This document shows, piece after piece, positions 8,920 through 18,652 of a stretch of 64,000 nt of DNA. A program made the translations under genes and the position numbers. Numbering within the stretch: position 1 is the first letter of the stretch; each line of letters starts with the position of its first letter. Below the pieces are notes generated by a model. That model searched no databases and had not been told where the DNA came from. It worked only from the letters and a program-made list of their open reading frames with translations. This stretch comes from Campylobacter lari subsp. concheus (lineage in GTDB: Bacteria > Campylobacterota > Campylobacteria > Campylobacterales > Campylobacteraceae): NCBI RefSeq assembly GCF_008245025.1, contig NZ_CP043426.1, forward strand, positions 1,302,001 to 1,366,000. Direction: 5' to 3'.

Positions 8920-9891
8920 TTATTGACGCTTGCCAAAAGTTATAGCATAAGCTTCATTTCTTACATCAAACAAAGGATCTTGTGGCGGATTTACTCCTTG
9001 AGGTACATCTGAAGGAAAATATACATCAAAATTACAATCTTCATCACTCAAAGCATTAACTTTAAAAGTTCCAACTAAGCTTTCTTTATGCTTACCACTC
9101 CATAAAGCTGTTGTTTCATTAGTAATATCATTTTTATTTGCATATACTAAATACATTTTATATTCTACTGGCTTATTAGTCTTTACGCGATCTTTGAAAT
9201 CTTCTTTTAAAAAATCACTACTTGCGCTTTTCATTTGCGCCTCATTTAAATACGCCACACCTTCACTTGGAACTAATTTCCATCTTGCTGGCAAATAATT
9301 TTCTCCATCTGCTTGTTTAAAATAAAAAGTATGAATACTAAAAAATGGAGTATTTGCTACACTTTTACTAATACCAATTTTATCAGTATATGCAGCAAAA
9401 TTTCTATAAGAATCAACCTCTTGCATCATTTTACTTATTTTTTCTTGATCAACTTTACCATTTACAGGAAGTCTCATTTCAAAAAACTGACCAAATTCTT
9501 TAGGATTTTTTGCAAAATTTATCTCTGTATTTAACATAACCATAGTCCAAGAAGCAGAATCTTGAGGATCAGTAATTCTAATAGCCATGCCTCTTGTTTT
9601 GCTTTTATCATCTTTAAAAGCTCCACCCAAAGAATACCTTACTTGAATCGGTAAACTTTTGTGTGTTAATAAAGGCACATCAATTTCTTTATTGATAGAT
9701 TGAGCTGGTTCAAAAGTTCCCATAGCACAAAAACCTTTTGCATGATTAACTTTTGCTTTGGGATTTTTAGGATCCGCATTGAGTTGATAAAAAATATCCG
9801 CTATTTTTTGTGCGTCATATTCCACATCGTTGGCATAAATAGCACTACTTAAACAACAAATAGCCAAACAGCTGCTAATATATTTTTTCAT
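8920..9891 (-). CDS. Periplasmic catalase-family peroxidase (SrpA/KatA-like short form)
   Basis: 323 residues with a signal peptide (about 1-20, cut near YAND). It belongs to the small mono-domain haem catalase/peroxidase group, like H. pylori HP0485, not the 480-residue cytosolic KatA. Visible features are the distal histidine in VNHAKGFCAMGTFEP, the PIQVRYSLGGAF strand, GMAIRITDP, a conserved NTPFFSIHTFYFKQ region, and the proximal haem-ligand Arg-x3-Tyr pair in VRNEAYAITFG at the C terminus. A role in removing periplasmic peroxides is inferred. It sits between carB and mreC with its own promoter and terminator. An AT-rich element upstream is shared with trxB and may be a PerR site. Confidence 0.88.
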   Translation of the reverse strand: MKKYISSCLAICCLSSAIYANDVEYDAQKIADIFYQLNADPKNPKAKVNHAKGFCAMGTFEPAQSINKEIDVPLLTHKSLPIQVRYSLGGAFKDDKSKTRGMAIRITDPQDSASWTMVMLNTEINFAKNPKEFGQFFEMRLPVNGKVDQEKISKMMQEVDSYRNFAAYTDKIGISKSVANTPFFSIHTFYFKQADGENYLPARWKLVPSEGVAYLNEAQMKSASSDFLKEDFKDRVKTNKPVEYKMYLVYANKNDITNETTALWSGKHKESLVGTFKVNALSDEDCNFDVYFPSDVPQGVNPPQDPLFDVRNEAYAITFGKRQ

Positions 9892-9918
9892 TAAAACTCC
9901 TAATTTTAAACTTAGACT

Positions 9919-9924
9919 ATTATA
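9919..9924 (-). promoter_or_regulatory. Putative -10 box for the catalase-like gene
   Basis: Minus strand reads ATATATTATAATAGTC, a perfect TATAAT about 27 bases before the ATG at 9891, with a TTAGGAG ribosome site in between. Confidence 0.6.
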
Positions 9925-9929
9925 ATATA

Positions 9930-9945
9930 TAATTACAAATAATAA
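9930..9945 (-). promoter_or_regulatory. 16-bp element shared with the trxB promoter (possible PerR site)
   Basis: Minus strand TTATTATTTGTAATTA lies immediately upstream of the -10 box. The trxB promoter has the same sequence with one change (A for G). One half, TTATTAT, differs by one base from the TTATAAT half-site of PerR boxes. The assignment to PerR is inference from gene function. Confidence 0.4.
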
Positions 9946-9975
9946 TTTATATTAATTAAAATAAATATTTTTTTG

Positions 9976-10719
9976 CTATAAATTTTCTACTACATAAAAA
10001 TAACTTGGTATTTTCATTTTCACATAAGGTTTAACATAAGCATTTTGATAGGCACCTTCTTCTTCTATTTTAAAAATTTCTCCTACTGGAATTCCTGAAA
10101 AGAAAATTTCATCCAAACCACTTGTATAGACTTTATCACCTATTTTAAGTTCAAGCCATTTAGGGATATATTTAACCAAAATATAGTCATTTCTTCCATG
10201 AGCTATACCTGGAGCTTGTTCTTTACCTATGTATACAGAAAAAATACATTCCTCATCACCTTGCAAAAGTCCCAAAGCTCTACCATTTTTTTCTATAACT
10301 ATGCCTGCTGCATAACCATTATAAATTAAACCTTTAATTTTTCCCTTATAATCAGTATCAAGCCAAACCTTATGATAATCACCAATCTGCGCATAAGAAG
10401 TTGCCTTAACTAAACTCACATTAGGATAATAAAAACTTGAATTTTTATCACTTAAAATATTATTTAATTCATTAGCAAAATTTTTCATATAGATATTATT
10501 TTTTTCAAGCTCGGCGTTTCTTTCTCTTAAATTTCTAATTTCTTGAGCTTGATTAAAATGTTCATTAAATTTATTTTTCAAAACATCAATACTTTGAGAA
10601 AATTGATTAACAATAGCAATGTTTAAATCTAAAATATTTCGTTTTATTACATCACCATAATAAAACGAAATAAATACTAAAAAAGATAATATTAAAACGC
10701 TAAGAATTTTACTCTTCAT
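9976..10719 (-). CDS. mreC: Rod shape-determining protein MreC
   Basis: 247-residue inner-membrane protein with one N-terminal membrane helix (about 7-23), a periplasmic coiled coil (about 35-75, [20 protein letters not shown] onward), then the MreC beta-barrel domains with [20 protein letters not shown] and [19 protein letters not shown] near the C terminus, the latter a well-conserved MreC signature. It links MreB filaments to the peptidoglycan synthases PBP2/RodA. The start overlaps the end of mreB by 11 bases. mreD is not recognised next to it. Confidence 0.93.
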   Translation of the reverse strand: MKSKILSVLILSFLVFISFYYGDVIKRNILDLNIAIVNQFSQSIDVLKNKFNEHFNQAQEIRNLRERNAELEKNNIYMKNFANELNNILSDKNSSFYYPNVSLVKATSYAQIGDYHKVWLDTDYKGKIKGLIYNGYAAGIVIEKNGRALGLLQGDEECIFSVYIGKEQAPGIAHGRNDYILVKYIPKWLELKIGDKVYTSGLDEIFFSGIPVGEIFKIEEEGAYQNAYVKPYVKMKIPSYFYVVENL

Positions 10720-11746
10720 TCGTTAGCTGATGTAATAATGAAATTTCTTCTAAGGCTTTACCTGTACCCTTTGCAACTGCTAAAAGTGGTTCATCAGCTA
10801 CATATACTGGAAGTTTTACAATTTCAGATAAATACCTATCAAGCCCGCGTATTAAAGCTCCACCTCCTGTTAAAACAACACCATTTTCAACAATATCTGC
10901 TGCAAGATCAGGCGGCATCATTTCAAGAACAATTTTTAAAGCATCAGCAATTTCTTTTAAATGTTCACGCATAGCCTCTCTTACATCTTCACTTGTTAGT
11001 TCGATTCTATTTAACAAGCCTGTTACTTGATCACGCCCTTTAACCACCATAGAAAGCTCTTTCGGAAGCTGAACTGCTGAACCAATAGCGATTTTAATTT
11101 CCTCACCAGTTCTCTCACCTATGACAAGATTATATTTTTCTTTTACATAATTTACTATACTAGTATCAAGCTTATCACCAGCTGTACGAATTGATTTTGA
11201 TATTACAAGCCCACCTAAAGAAGTAACACCAATTTCAGTTGTACCACCACCAATATCAACCACCAAGCTCCCTTGAGGCTCTCTAATTGGTAAATTTGCA
11301 CCAATAGCTGCTGCCATAGGTTCTTCTATCAAAAATACCTCTCTAGCGCCTGCACTCAAAGCACTTTCTCTAACTGCTTTTCTTTCAACTTGAGTTAAAC
11401 CATAAGGTACTGAAATGATAATTCTAGGTCTTAAAAAAGATTTTCTTCTATGAGTTTTTTCTATAAAATAACGGATCATTTTTTCAGTCATATCAAAATC
11501 AGCAATCACACCATCTTTCATAGGGCGAATTGCTTCGATATTACCTGGAGTTTTTCCTACCATTTCCTTAGCTTCTTTTCCAACAGCTAAAATTTTAACC
11601 CTACCATATCTTTCGCGCTCTACTGCAACAACTGAAGGTTCATCAATCACTATACCTTTATCTTTTACCAAAACTAAAGTATTTGCAGTGCCTAAGTCAA
11701 TCCCCATATCACTTGAAAAAAATCCAATTATTTGATCTAAAATCAT
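10709..11746 (-). CDS. mreB: Actin-like cell shape protein MreB
   Basis: 345-residue cytoskeletal ATPase that directs lateral wall synthesis. [11 protein letters not shown] (phosphate-1), [12 protein letters not shown] (phosphate-2) and [11 protein letters not shown] (adenosine motif) are all present. [12 protein letters not shown] at the N terminus could be a short membrane-binding amphipathic helix. The gene is two bases downstream of clpX and overlaps mreC by 11 bases, so the order clpX-mreB-mreC is probably one transcript. A RodZ-like partner appears to be encoded at 26722-27600. Confidence 0.97.
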   Translation of the reverse strand: MILDQIIGFFSSDMGIDLGTANTLVLVKDKGIVIDEPSVVAVERERYGRVKILAVGKEAKEMVGKTPGNIEAIRPMKDGVIADFDMTEKMIRYFIEKTHRRKSFLRPRIIISVPYGLTQVERKAVRESALSAGAREVFLIEEPMAAAIGANLPIREPQGSLVVDIGGGTTEIGVTSLGGLVISKSIRTAGDKLDTSIVNYVKEKYNLVIGERTGEEIKIAIGSAVQLPKELSMVVKGRDQVTGLLNRIELTSEDVREAMREHLKEIADALKIVLEMMPPDLAADIVENGVVLTGGGALIRGLDRYLSEIVKLPVYVADEPLLAVAKGTGKALEEISLLHQLTNEE

Positions 11747-11748
11747 TC

Positions 11749-12978
11749 TCAGCCTTTAACTTTTTTATTTTTTATAAATAAAGGTTTTGCACCTTCTTTA
11801 ATTACCTCTTTATTAATTACTATGCTATATCCATTATACTCTGGCAAATCAAACATCAAATCTACCATCATCTCTTCAATAATACTTCTTAAACCCCTAG
11901 CCCCTGTTTTACGCTCTAATGAAAGCTTGGCAATCTCTCTTAGTGCTTCATCTTCAAATTTTAATTCTACATTATCAATAGCAAAAAGCTTTTGATATTG
12001 CTTAATAATGGCATTTTTTGGCTCTGTTAAAATACGCACCATGCTTTCCTCATCAAGCTCTTCTAAAGAAGCAAGCACATGTAATCTTCCTATAAGCTCA
12101 GGGATAAGTCCAAAATGCACCAAATCGTCAGGCTCTAGCCTTTGAAGTAATGCTTCTTTTTCATCTTTTTTATCATCAGTAAAAAAGCCCATGACATTAT
12201 CGCCTAGTTTTCTTTTAATAATATCACCAATACCATCAAAAGCTCCGCCACACACAAATAAAATATTAGTCGTATCTATTTGTATGAAATCTTGATTTGG
12301 GTGTTTTCTACCGCCTTTTGGTGGGATATTTACTAAAGATCCTTCTATGATTTTAAGTAAAGCTTGTTGCACACCCTCACCACTCACATCTCTTGTAATG
12401 GAGCGATTTTCACCCATTCTTGCGATTTTATCTATCTCATCGATAAATATAATCCCTTTTTGTGCTCTTTGTACATCTCCATCAGCAGCTTGCAAAAGAC
12501 GAGTAAGGATATTTTCAACATCTTCTCCTACATAACCTGCTTCAGTTAAAGAAGTCGCATCACAAATTGCAATAGGCACATCTAAAAATCTAGCTAAAGT
12601 TTGTGCTAGCAAAGTTTTTCCACTTCCTGTTGGGCCTACCAATAAAATATTTGATTTTGCTAATTCTGTATCATCATCTTCTAAGTCAGATCTAAAAAGT
12701 CTTTTGTAGTGATTATACACCCCCACGCTAAAGATTTTTTTAGCTCTATCTTGTCCGATGACATATTTATCTAAATATGCTTTTAATTCTTTAGGGGTTA
12801 TATCTTTAAAATTTTCTTTATCAACTTCTTTATTTTTTAGCTCTTTTTCCTCTCCAAAGAAAATATTGCATGCACTTTCAGCACAATACTCACATATAAA
12901 GGCATTATTATAATCATTTACTAAAATTCTTCTTTCGCTTGTTTCTATTTCATTGCAAAAACTACATCTTTTAACCAT
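11749..12978 (-). CDS. clpX: ATP-dependent Clp protease unfoldase ClpX
   Basis: 409-residue AAA+ hexameric unfoldase that feeds ClpP. The N-terminal Cys4 zinc domain (CSFC...CEYC) is intact, followed by Walker A GPTGSGKT, pore loop GYVGEDVE, Walker [10 protein letters not shown], and sensor-2 GARGLR. The ClpP-docking loop reads MGF (LGDNVMGFF), a variant of the usual IGF tripeptide. It overlaps lpxA by eight bases. Confidence 0.97.
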   Translation of the reverse strand: MVKRCSFCNEIETSERRILVNDYNNAFICEYCAESACNIFFGEEKELKNKEVDKENFKDITPKELKAYLDKYVIGQDRAKKIFSVGVYNHYKRLFRSDLEDDDTELAKSNILLVGPTGSGKTLLAQTLARFLDVPIAICDATSLTEAGYVGEDVENILTRLLQAADGDVQRAQKGIIFIDEIDKIARMGENRSITRDVSGEGVQQALLKIIEGSLVNIPPKGGRKHPNQDFIQIDTTNILFVCGGAFDGIGDIIKRKLGDNVMGFFTDDKKDEKEALLQRLEPDDLVHFGLIPELIGRLHVLASLEELDEESMVRILTEPKNAIIKQYQKLFAIDNVELKFEDEALREIAKLSLERKTGARGLRSIIEEMMVDLMFDLPEYNGYSIVINKEVIKEGAKPLFIKNKKVKG

Positions 12979-13765
12979 GGTTTTTTTCCTTATATATAGG
13001 AATTCCTCTTTTTGTTTCTAAGATAAAATTACACATTTTTTTAACATTTTCATTAGAAGTATTTTCCAATAAACTCAAAGCATTGTCTTTTAGATTTCCT
13101 TGTCTAAATAAAAATTTAAAAGCCTTGCTTAAAATATCCACTTCTTCTTTATCAAAACGTCTTCTAATACCTACTAAATTCAAGCTTCTAATACTTGCGC
13201 GATTTCCCTCAGCCAAGCAAAATGGCACCACATCTTGAGAAAGCGCACTAGCACCTGCTATCATACATCCTTCTCCTACTTTTACAAATTGATGTATTGG
13301 AGTAAGTCCACCTACCACAGTATAATCTCCAAGTTCTACATGGCCTGCTAAAGTAGCATTATTTGCTAAGATAATGTGATCTCCTAAAGTACAATCATGC
13401 GCAATATGAGAATAAGCCATGATAAAAGCATTATTACCTATCCTTGTAAACCCATCGCCTTTAGTTGTACCTGAGTTAATAGTAACAAATTCTCTAATAA
13501 CCGCATTCTTTCCTATAATAACACCTGAATTTATCTCATCTTTATAAGATATATCTTGCGGGATATCTCCAACTATGGCATAAGAAAACACTTTTGAATT
13601 CTCACCTATAGTTACATTAGGTAAAATTCTTGCACCTTGTTTGATGATAGTATTTGCACCTATGTTAGCATTTTTACCAACATAAGCATAAGCTTCTACT
13701 ACAACATCATCTGCTATAATAGCTCCATCTTCTATAACTGCACTTGGATGAATTTTGCTCATCAT
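12971..13765 (-). CDS. lpxA: UDP-N-acetylglucosamine acyltransferase
   Basis: Cytosolic trimeric enzyme that transfers the 3-hydroxyacyl chain from ACP to UDP-GlcNAc, the first step of lipid A synthesis. The N-terminal two-thirds is a left-handed beta helix of hexapeptide repeats ([22 protein letters not shown] onward, quoted only in part), then the catalytic-histidine segment [12 protein letters not shown] and an alpha-helical C-terminal domain. 264 residues is normal. The ATG overlaps the fabZ stop (ATGATG), and clpX follows with an eight-base overlap. Confidence 0.96.
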   Translation of the reverse strand: MMSKIHPSAVIEDGAIIADDVVVEAYAYVGKNANIGANTIIKQGARILPNVTIGENSKVFSYAIVGDIPQDISYKDEINSGVIIGKNAVIREFVTINSGTTKGDGFTRIGNNAFIMAYSHIAHDCTLGDHIILANNATLAGHVELGDYTVVGGLTPIHQFVKVGEGCMIAGASALSQDVVPFCLAEGNRASIRSLNLVGIRRRFDKEEVDILSKAFKFLFRQGNLKDNALSLLENTSNENVKKMCNFILETKRGIPIYKEKNHG

Positions 13766-14202
13766 TTATCTACTATCATAGCTTTAAGTTCAGCTTCTGC
13801 AACTAATTGTCCATCTACAAAAGCTTTTCCTTGGAAAATCCACATATTTCCACGATTTTTTACTACACTCATTTCATAATCAAGTCTATCACCTGGACGT
13901 ACTGGATTTCTAAATTTTGCATTATCAATACCCGTAAAATATACTACTTTGGTGCTTGGATCTACTTTATCATCCATACTTTCAAATGCTAAAACCCCTC
14001 CAGTTTGTGCCATGCCTTCTAAAATTAACACACCTGGATAAATTGGATGATCTGGAAAATGTCCCATAAAGACATGATCACTTATACTAATATTTTTATA
14101 ACCTCTAACAACTTCTTTGTTTTTTAATTCTACGATTTTATCTACAAGTAAAAATGGATACCTATGTGGTAAAATTTTTTGAATTTGCATTACATCTATC
14201 AT
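13762..14202 (-). CDS. fabZ: 3-hydroxyacyl-ACP dehydratase FabZ
   Basis: 146-residue hot-dog-fold dehydratase of fatty acid elongation. [21 protein letters not shown] contains the catalytic histidine and glutamate. It is the first gene of the run fabZ-lpxA-clpX-mreB-mreC. A possible -10 (minus TGTAAAATC, 14235-14241) lies in the 68-base gap upstream. The C-terminal [18 protein letters not shown] strand is typical. Confidence 0.96.
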   Translation of the reverse strand: MIDVMQIQKILPHRYPFLLVDKIVELKNKEVVRGYKNISISDHVFMGHFPDHPIYPGVLILEGMAQTGGVLAFESMDDKVDPSTKVVYFTGIDNAKFRNPVRPGDRLDYEMSVVKNRGNMWIFQGKAFVDGQLVAEAELKAMIVDK

Positions 14203-14270
14203 AAATTTAGCCTTAAAATATATTCAAAATTCAGATTTTACAAAAAAAATATTAATAAATTAATTAAGTT

Positions 14271-15344
14271 TTATAACTTCACAATCTTTTCTTTGCTATC
14301 AAAATAAATTTCACTTTTTGCCATAAATTCATAAGCACCTTTAATAATATTTTCAACAATAATCACCGGTGAAAGATCATAAGTACCAAAATGCTTTTGT
14401 CTTATTTTAATTTCTTGCTCTATTTTCAAAGGATTTTGTAAAAAATCTTCAAAATTTTTAAATCGCATTTTACATAAGCTATTAAAATAATCAAAACTCC
14501 ATAAATTAATCTCATCCTTTGCACTTTTATAATGCTTTAAACCCTCATCTAAAATACTAAATTTAGTGTAAGAATTTTTAAAATGTGAGTAAAATAAAAC
14601 ATGAGTTTTTATAGCTTGTTTATTTTGTTTTATCAAAGCTCTTAACAAGCGGTAATTTAAAAATTTCTCTCTTTGAATTTCAAATTTAACGCCCTTTTTT
14701 TCTAACTTTTTTACCTGGTTGTAAAATTTAATTTTTTCTTCTATGCTTGAAGGCAATATTTGTTTATTAATAGGACTCATCAGCTCATCTATAAAGGCTT
14801 TTTGACCTTTTTGTTTAGAAAGTGCATAAATACATCCGCAATAATTTTGATGATAAAGCATATCTTGCTTTGCTAGGGAAAATTGTCTTTGCGTACCTCC
14901 ATTTTTTCTAAAATCTGGCGCTAAAAATTCTATGCCAAATTTATCGCATTCTTTTTGTAATGCTAATTTCAGTTGCTCTAAGTCTTTTTTAGGAGAAGTT
15001 AAAAGAGTTGTTGTAAGTTTTTTTTCTCCTATTTTTTGGGCAAATTCAACGCTTTTGTGCATTCTAAAATCAAAACAAATTTGACATCTTGCACCTTTTT
15101 CAGGCTCATCCTCATAACCCTTTACGCTCTCAAGCCATTTTTCATACTCATATTCACCCTTATAAAGTTTAATGCCTAATTTATCACAACTGCGTTTAAC
15201 ATCTAAAAATCTAAGTTCATGTTCACTATATGGATGAATATTTGGGTCATAAAAATACCCAATGATTTTCTCTTCAGGATAGGCTTTGCTTAATTCTTGT
15301 ATAAAATAATGACTATCCACACTACAACAAATATGAACTAACAT
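14271..15344 (-). CDS. queH: Epoxyqueuosine reductase QueH (DUF208)
   Basis: Reduces epoxyqueuosine to queuosine in tRNA, the last step of Q synthesis, as a non-orthologous replacement of QueG. The N terminus MLVHICCSVDSHYF has the diagnostic Cys-Cys pair, and a second pair is in ARCQICFDFRM; the CGCIYAL segment follows near residue 190. At 357 residues it is longer than the roughly 200-residue minimal QueH: residues from about 200 onward form an extra C-terminal domain common in epsilonproteobacteria. The seven-base overlap with bcp indicates cotranscription. queD and queE occur at 30661-31991. Confidence 0.88.
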   Translation of the reverse strand: MLVHICCSVDSHYFIQELSKAYPEEKIIGYFYDPNIHPYSEHELRFLDVKRSCDKLGIKLYKGEYEYEKWLESVKGYEDEPEKGARCQICFDFRMHKSVEFAQKIGEKKLTTTLLTSPKKDLEQLKLALQKECDKFGIEFLAPDFRKNGGTQRQFSLAKQDMLYHQNYCGCIYALSKQKGQKAFIDELMSPINKQILPSSIEEKIKFYNQVKKLEKKGVKFEIQREKFLNYRLLRALIKQNKQAIKTHVLFYSHFKNSYTKFSILDEGLKHYKSAKDEINLWSFDYFNSLCKMRFKNFEDFLQNPLKIEQEIKIRQKHFGTYDLSPVIIVENIIKGAYEFMAKSEIYFDSKEKIVKL

Positions 15345-15799
15345 AATTCTTTTAACACCTTAAAAGCATGATCTTTAGCTTTTACATTTTTATAAATTTT
15401 TGCGATATTTCCTTCCTCATCAATTACAAAAGTAGATCTTATAAGTCCTTCATACTCTTTTCCATAATTTTTCTTTAAACCCCAAGCACCATAAAGTTTG
15501 CAAATTTCTTTTTCACTATCACTTAACAAAGTGTGTTTTAAATCATATTTTTTTATGAAATTTTCATGTGATTTCACACTATCTGGACTAATACCTATAA
15601 TCACAGCATTTTGTCCTAAAAAATCTTCATAATTTTGACTAAATTCACAAGCTTGTGTAGTGCAACCTGGGGTATTATCTTTTGGATAAAAATACAAAAT
15701 AATTTTTTTACCCAAAAAATCACTTAGAGAAATTTTAACCCCATCTTGATTTAAAAGTTCAAAAACTGGGGCTTTATCACCAATTTGTAATTCTTTCAT
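15338..15799 (-). CDS. bcp: Thiol peroxidase Bcp (peroxiredoxin Q)
   Basis: 153-residue thioredoxin-fold peroxidase. The active-site stretch KDNTPGCTTQACEFSQ contains the peroxidatic cysteine and, five residues on, the resolving cysteine. It reduces hydroperoxides using thioredoxin; trxA and trxB are encoded at 21.7-23.1 kb. The gene is embedded between the tautomerase (four-base overlap) and queH (seven-base overlap). Confidence 0.94.
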   Translation of the reverse strand: MKELQIGDKAPVFELLNQDGVKISLSDFLGKKIILYFYPKDNTPGCTTQACEFSQNYEDFLGQNAVIIGISPDSVKSHENFIKKYDLKHTLLSDSEKEICKLYGAWGLKKNYGKEYEGLIRSTFVIDEEGNIAKIYKNVKAKDHAFKVLKELC

Positions 15800-16002
15800 T
15801 TTTTACCTTTCATTCTCAATTTTTCTACACTTTCACCACCAAAAGCAATATTATATGGTTCAATATCTTCTAGCATTATGATTATATTTTGCTTTGGTTT
15901 ATTATATTTTGCATGCAAAAGCTCTGTAATATCTGCTATTAACTCTTCTTTTTGTGCTTTGCTAAATTCTGGTTTAGCAAGTTTGATATTAATAATAGGC
16001 AT
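15796..16002 (-). CDS. 4-oxalocrotonate tautomerase family protein
   Basis: 68 residues starting M-P-I-I-N: after methionine removal Pro1 would be the catalytic base, the hallmark of this family. The rest (KEELIADITELLHAKYNKPK) fits the short beta-alpha-beta subunit that assembles as a hexamer. The natural substrate is unknown in epsilonproteobacteria. First gene of a three-gene run with bcp and queH. Confidence 0.85.
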   Translation of the reverse strand: MPIINIKLAKPEFSKAQKEELIADITELLHAKYNKPKQNIIIMLEDIEPYNIAFGGESVEKLRMKGKK

Positions 16003-16100
16003 TGTTTTTCCTTACTTTAAATGAAAGAATTTTACTATATTCTAGCAATTATTAGTATATTTTTGATAAAATTAGTTTTATTTTTAATAAAGGCTTAGTT

Positions 16101-17015
16101 ATGATTAGGGCAAAAAAAATTTGGATGGATGGAAAAATCATTGATTTTGATGATGCAAAAATTCATGTTTTAACACATTCATTACATTATGCAAATGCAG
16201 TTTTTGAAGGAACAAGAGCTTATAAAACACAAAATGGTTTAGCAATTTTTAGATTAAAAGAACATACCAAAAGACTTTTAGAGTCTGCAAAAATCACTTT
16301 AATCAACTCACCTTTTTCTCAAGAAGAACTTGAAAATGCGCAAGTTGAACTTTTAAGAGCAAATGATTTTCAAAATAATACTTATTTGCGCCCATTGATC
16401 TTTTTGGGTGATGGAACCATGGGAGTTTATCATGCTAAAGCTCCTGTTAGAGTAGCTATTGCTGCTTGGGAATGGGGTGCTTATTTGGGCGAAGAAGGCT
16501 TGAAAAAAGGTATTAAGGTTAAAATTTCTTCTTTTGCTAGAAACAGCGTAAAATCTAGCCTAGGTAAAGCCAAAGCAAGTGCAAATTATTTAAATTCTCA
16601 AATGGCTAAATATGAAGCTATAGAAGCAGGATATGAAGAAGCTTTAATGCTTGATGAAGAAGGTTTTGTAGCAGAAGGGACAGGCGAGTGCTTTTTTATG
16701 GTTAAAGATGGGAAATTAATCACCCCGCCAAATGATTTTTCATTAAAAAGTATTACCCAAGATACTGTTTTAAAAATTGCACATGATTTGGGCATAAGTG
16801 TAGTGCGCCAAAGAATTTCAAGAGATGAAGTTTATGTAGCTGATGAGGCATTTTTCACAGGAACTGCAGCAGAAATAACCCCAATAAATAATATTGATAC
16901 AAGAATTATAGGAAATGGAAAAAGAGGTGAGCTAACAACAAAGCTCCAAAATGCGTATTTTGATATAGTTTATGGACGCAATGAAAAATACGCTTCTATG
17001 CTAACTTATATTTAA
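16101..17015 (+). CDS. ilvE: Branched-chain amino acid aminotransferase
   Basis: 304-residue fold-type IV PLP enzyme that interconverts Val/Leu/Ile and their keto acids. The catalytic lysine is Lys158 in GKAKASANYLNS, followed by EALMLDEEGFVAEGTGECFF, and the N-terminal HYANAVFEGTRAY is typical. AAAGGC six bases before the ATG and TGATAAAAT at 16064-16072 provide a ribosome site and a likely -10. It is divergent from the tautomerase operon and followed after 12 bases by the SPFH gene. Confidence 0.96.
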   Translation: MIRAKKIWMDGKIIDFDDAKIHVLTHSLHYANAVFEGTRAYKTQNGLAIFRLKEHTKRLLESAKITLINSPFSQEELENAQVELLRANDFQNNTYLRPLIFLGDGTMGVYHAKAPVRVAIAAWEWGAYLGEEGLKKGIKVKISSFARNSVKSSLGKAKASANYLNSQMAKYEAIEAGYEEALMLDEEGFVAEGTGECFFMVKDGKLITPPNDFSLKSITQDTVLKIAHDLGISVVRQRISRDEVYVADEAFFTGTAAEITPINNIDTRIIGNGKRGELTTKLQNAYFDIVYGRNEKYASMLTYI

Positions 17016-17027
17016 CAAAGGAACTAA

Positions 17028-18098
17028 ATGCCAGCTGATCTGAATGATTATTTTAATAAAAAAAACAATCAAAACAACAATAAGCAAAATTTAAATTTCA
17101 AAGCTCCAGAATTTAATTTCAAAGGTTTTGGAAAATTTTCTCCATTAATTTATAGTGCGATTGCAATTGTTTTAGTTTTTGCACTTTTTAAACCTTTTGC
17201 AATAGTTAATTCAGGAGAAATGGGGATCAAATCTACCACGGGTAAATACAGCCCTACTCCACTTGAGCCAGGACTTCATTTTTTTATGCCTATACTGCAA
17301 AAAATCACTATCGTAGATACTAGAGTAAGACAAATTAACTATGCTTCAATCGAAGGAATAAATGAAAATTTACAAATAGGCTCAGGTGTTGTAAATAAAA
17401 ACAGTATCTCTGTGCTTGATTCAAGAGGTTTACCTGTATCTATTGATGTAACCGTTCAATATAGATTAAATCCTTTACAGGTTCCTCAAACCATAGCTAC
17501 TTGGGGACTTAATTGGGAAAATAAAATCATCGACCCAGTAGTAAGAGATGTGGTAAGAAATGTGGTAGGTCAATATACCGCGGAAGAGCTTCCAACAAAT
17601 CGCAACACCATAGCAGTGCAAATTGATCAAGGTATTAGAAAAACCATAGAAAGCCAACCAAATGAACCTGCTGAGCTTCAAGCAGTTCAACTTAGAGAGA
17701 TTATCTTGCCTATAAAAGTAAAAGAGCAAATTGAAAGAGTACAAATTGCTAAACAAGAGGCTGAAAGAACCAAATACGAAGTAGAAAGAGCTAATCAAGA
17801 AGCACTTAAAAAAGCAGCTTTAGCTGAAGGGGAAGCAAATGCAACCATAATTAGTGCTAAAGGTAGGGCAAGTGCAGTTAAAATAGAAGCTGATGCACAA
17901 GCATATTCAAATAGAGAAATAGCAAAAAGTTTAAATAATCCTTTGCTTGATTTAAAACAAATCGAAACTCAAAAGCAGTTTAACGAAGCACTTAAGGTTA
18001 ATAAAGACGCTAAAATTTTCTTAACACCTGGTGGAGCTGTGCCAAATATTTGGGTTGATAGCAAAGATAGTAAAAGAACAAGCTCAGTAGCAAATTAA
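17028..18098 (+). CDS. SPFH/prohibitin-family membrane protein
   Basis: 356 residues: an Asn-rich N-terminal tail (1-25), one membrane helix (about 38-57), then an SPFH/Band 7 domain starting at NSGEMGIKSTTGKYSP with VDTRVRQINYAS, and a coiled coil (about 225-290, KEQIERVQIAKQEAERTKYE). The C-terminal LDLKQIETQKQFNEALK stretch resembles prohibitins. Such proteins form large rings that organise inner-membrane domains or modulate FtsH; the function here is unproven. It is followed by two DUF2393-type genes, an order also found in C. jejuni (Cj0268c-Cj0266c). Confidence 0.88.
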   Translation: MPADLNDYFNKKNNQNNNKQNLNFKAPEFNFKGFGKFSPLIYSAIAIVLVFALFKPFAIVNSGEMGIKSTTGKYSPTPLEPGLHFFMPILQKITIVDTRVRQINYASIEGINENLQIGSGVVNKNSISVLDSRGLPVSIDVTVQYRLNPLQVPQTIATWGLNWENKIIDPVVRDVVRNVVGQYTAEELPTNRNTIAVQIDQGIRKTIESQPNEPAELQAVQLREIILPIKVKEQIERVQIAKQEAERTKYEVERANQEALKKAALAEGEANATIISAKGRASAVKIEADAQAYSNREIAKSLNNPLLDLKQIETQKQFNEALKVNKDAKIFLTPGGAVPNIWVDSKDSKRTSSVAN

Positions 18099-18115
18099 AA
18101 ACTAAAGAAGTGATA

Positions 18116-18652
18116 ATGAATGCCCAACACATTCGAGAGCAAATGATTTTTTATACTACTCATTTGCACTTAGTTGATTTTTTATTAATGGTCTTGGTTG
18201 TATTTTTTTTCATTATCACTTTATTTTTAGCTTTAATTATTAGAAACAAGCCTGCTTTTGCTTTTACGGTTATTTTTTTAGGAATTTTATGTTCAGTAGG
18301 TATCGCTTATTTAGGATATTTTTTAATTGATACTAAAGTTAGATCAAGAATAACCAGCTTAGATAATGCTCAATTTTTTGTATATGATAACTCACTCAGC
18401 GTTGATTACAGCTTAACAAATACTTCTAAAAAAAGCTTTAGATACTGCAAATTAAAAGTAGAAGTTTTTAAGAAAAGTGATAATAATAGTACTTTTAAAA
18501 ATTTAATACATACTATAAAACCTTTAAGAAGTAAATCAACTATGATAGAAAAAACAATAAATCCACAACAAACTATTAATTTAAAAACTAAATTTTCCGA
18601 TTTTAAAGAAGATCAAAATTTTGACATTGAAATTAGTTCAAAGTGTTTTTAA
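18116..18652 (+). CDS. DUF2393-type membrane protein, first paralogue
   Basis: 178 residues with two N-terminal membrane helices (about 18-40 and 45-70) and a soluble, probably periplasmic beta-rich domain. The domain begins FVYDNSLSVDYSLTNTSKKSF and has a cysteine in its second strand (RYCKLKVEV) and another two residues from the end (SSKCF). The ATG at 18116, preceded by AAAGAAG, is preferred to the GTG at 18110. Its stop overlaps the next gene (TAATG). Function is unknown; conserved adjacency to the SPFH gene suggests a shared membrane complex. Confidence 0.78.
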   Translation: MNAQHIREQMIFYTTHLHLVDFLLMVLVVFFFIITLFLALIIRNKPAFAFTVIFLGILCSVGIAYLGYFLIDTKVRSRITSLDNAQFFVYDNSLSVDYSLTNTSKKSFRYCKLKVEVFKKSDNNSTFKNLIHTIKPLRSKSTMIEKTINPQQTINLKTKFSDFKEDQNFDIEISSKCF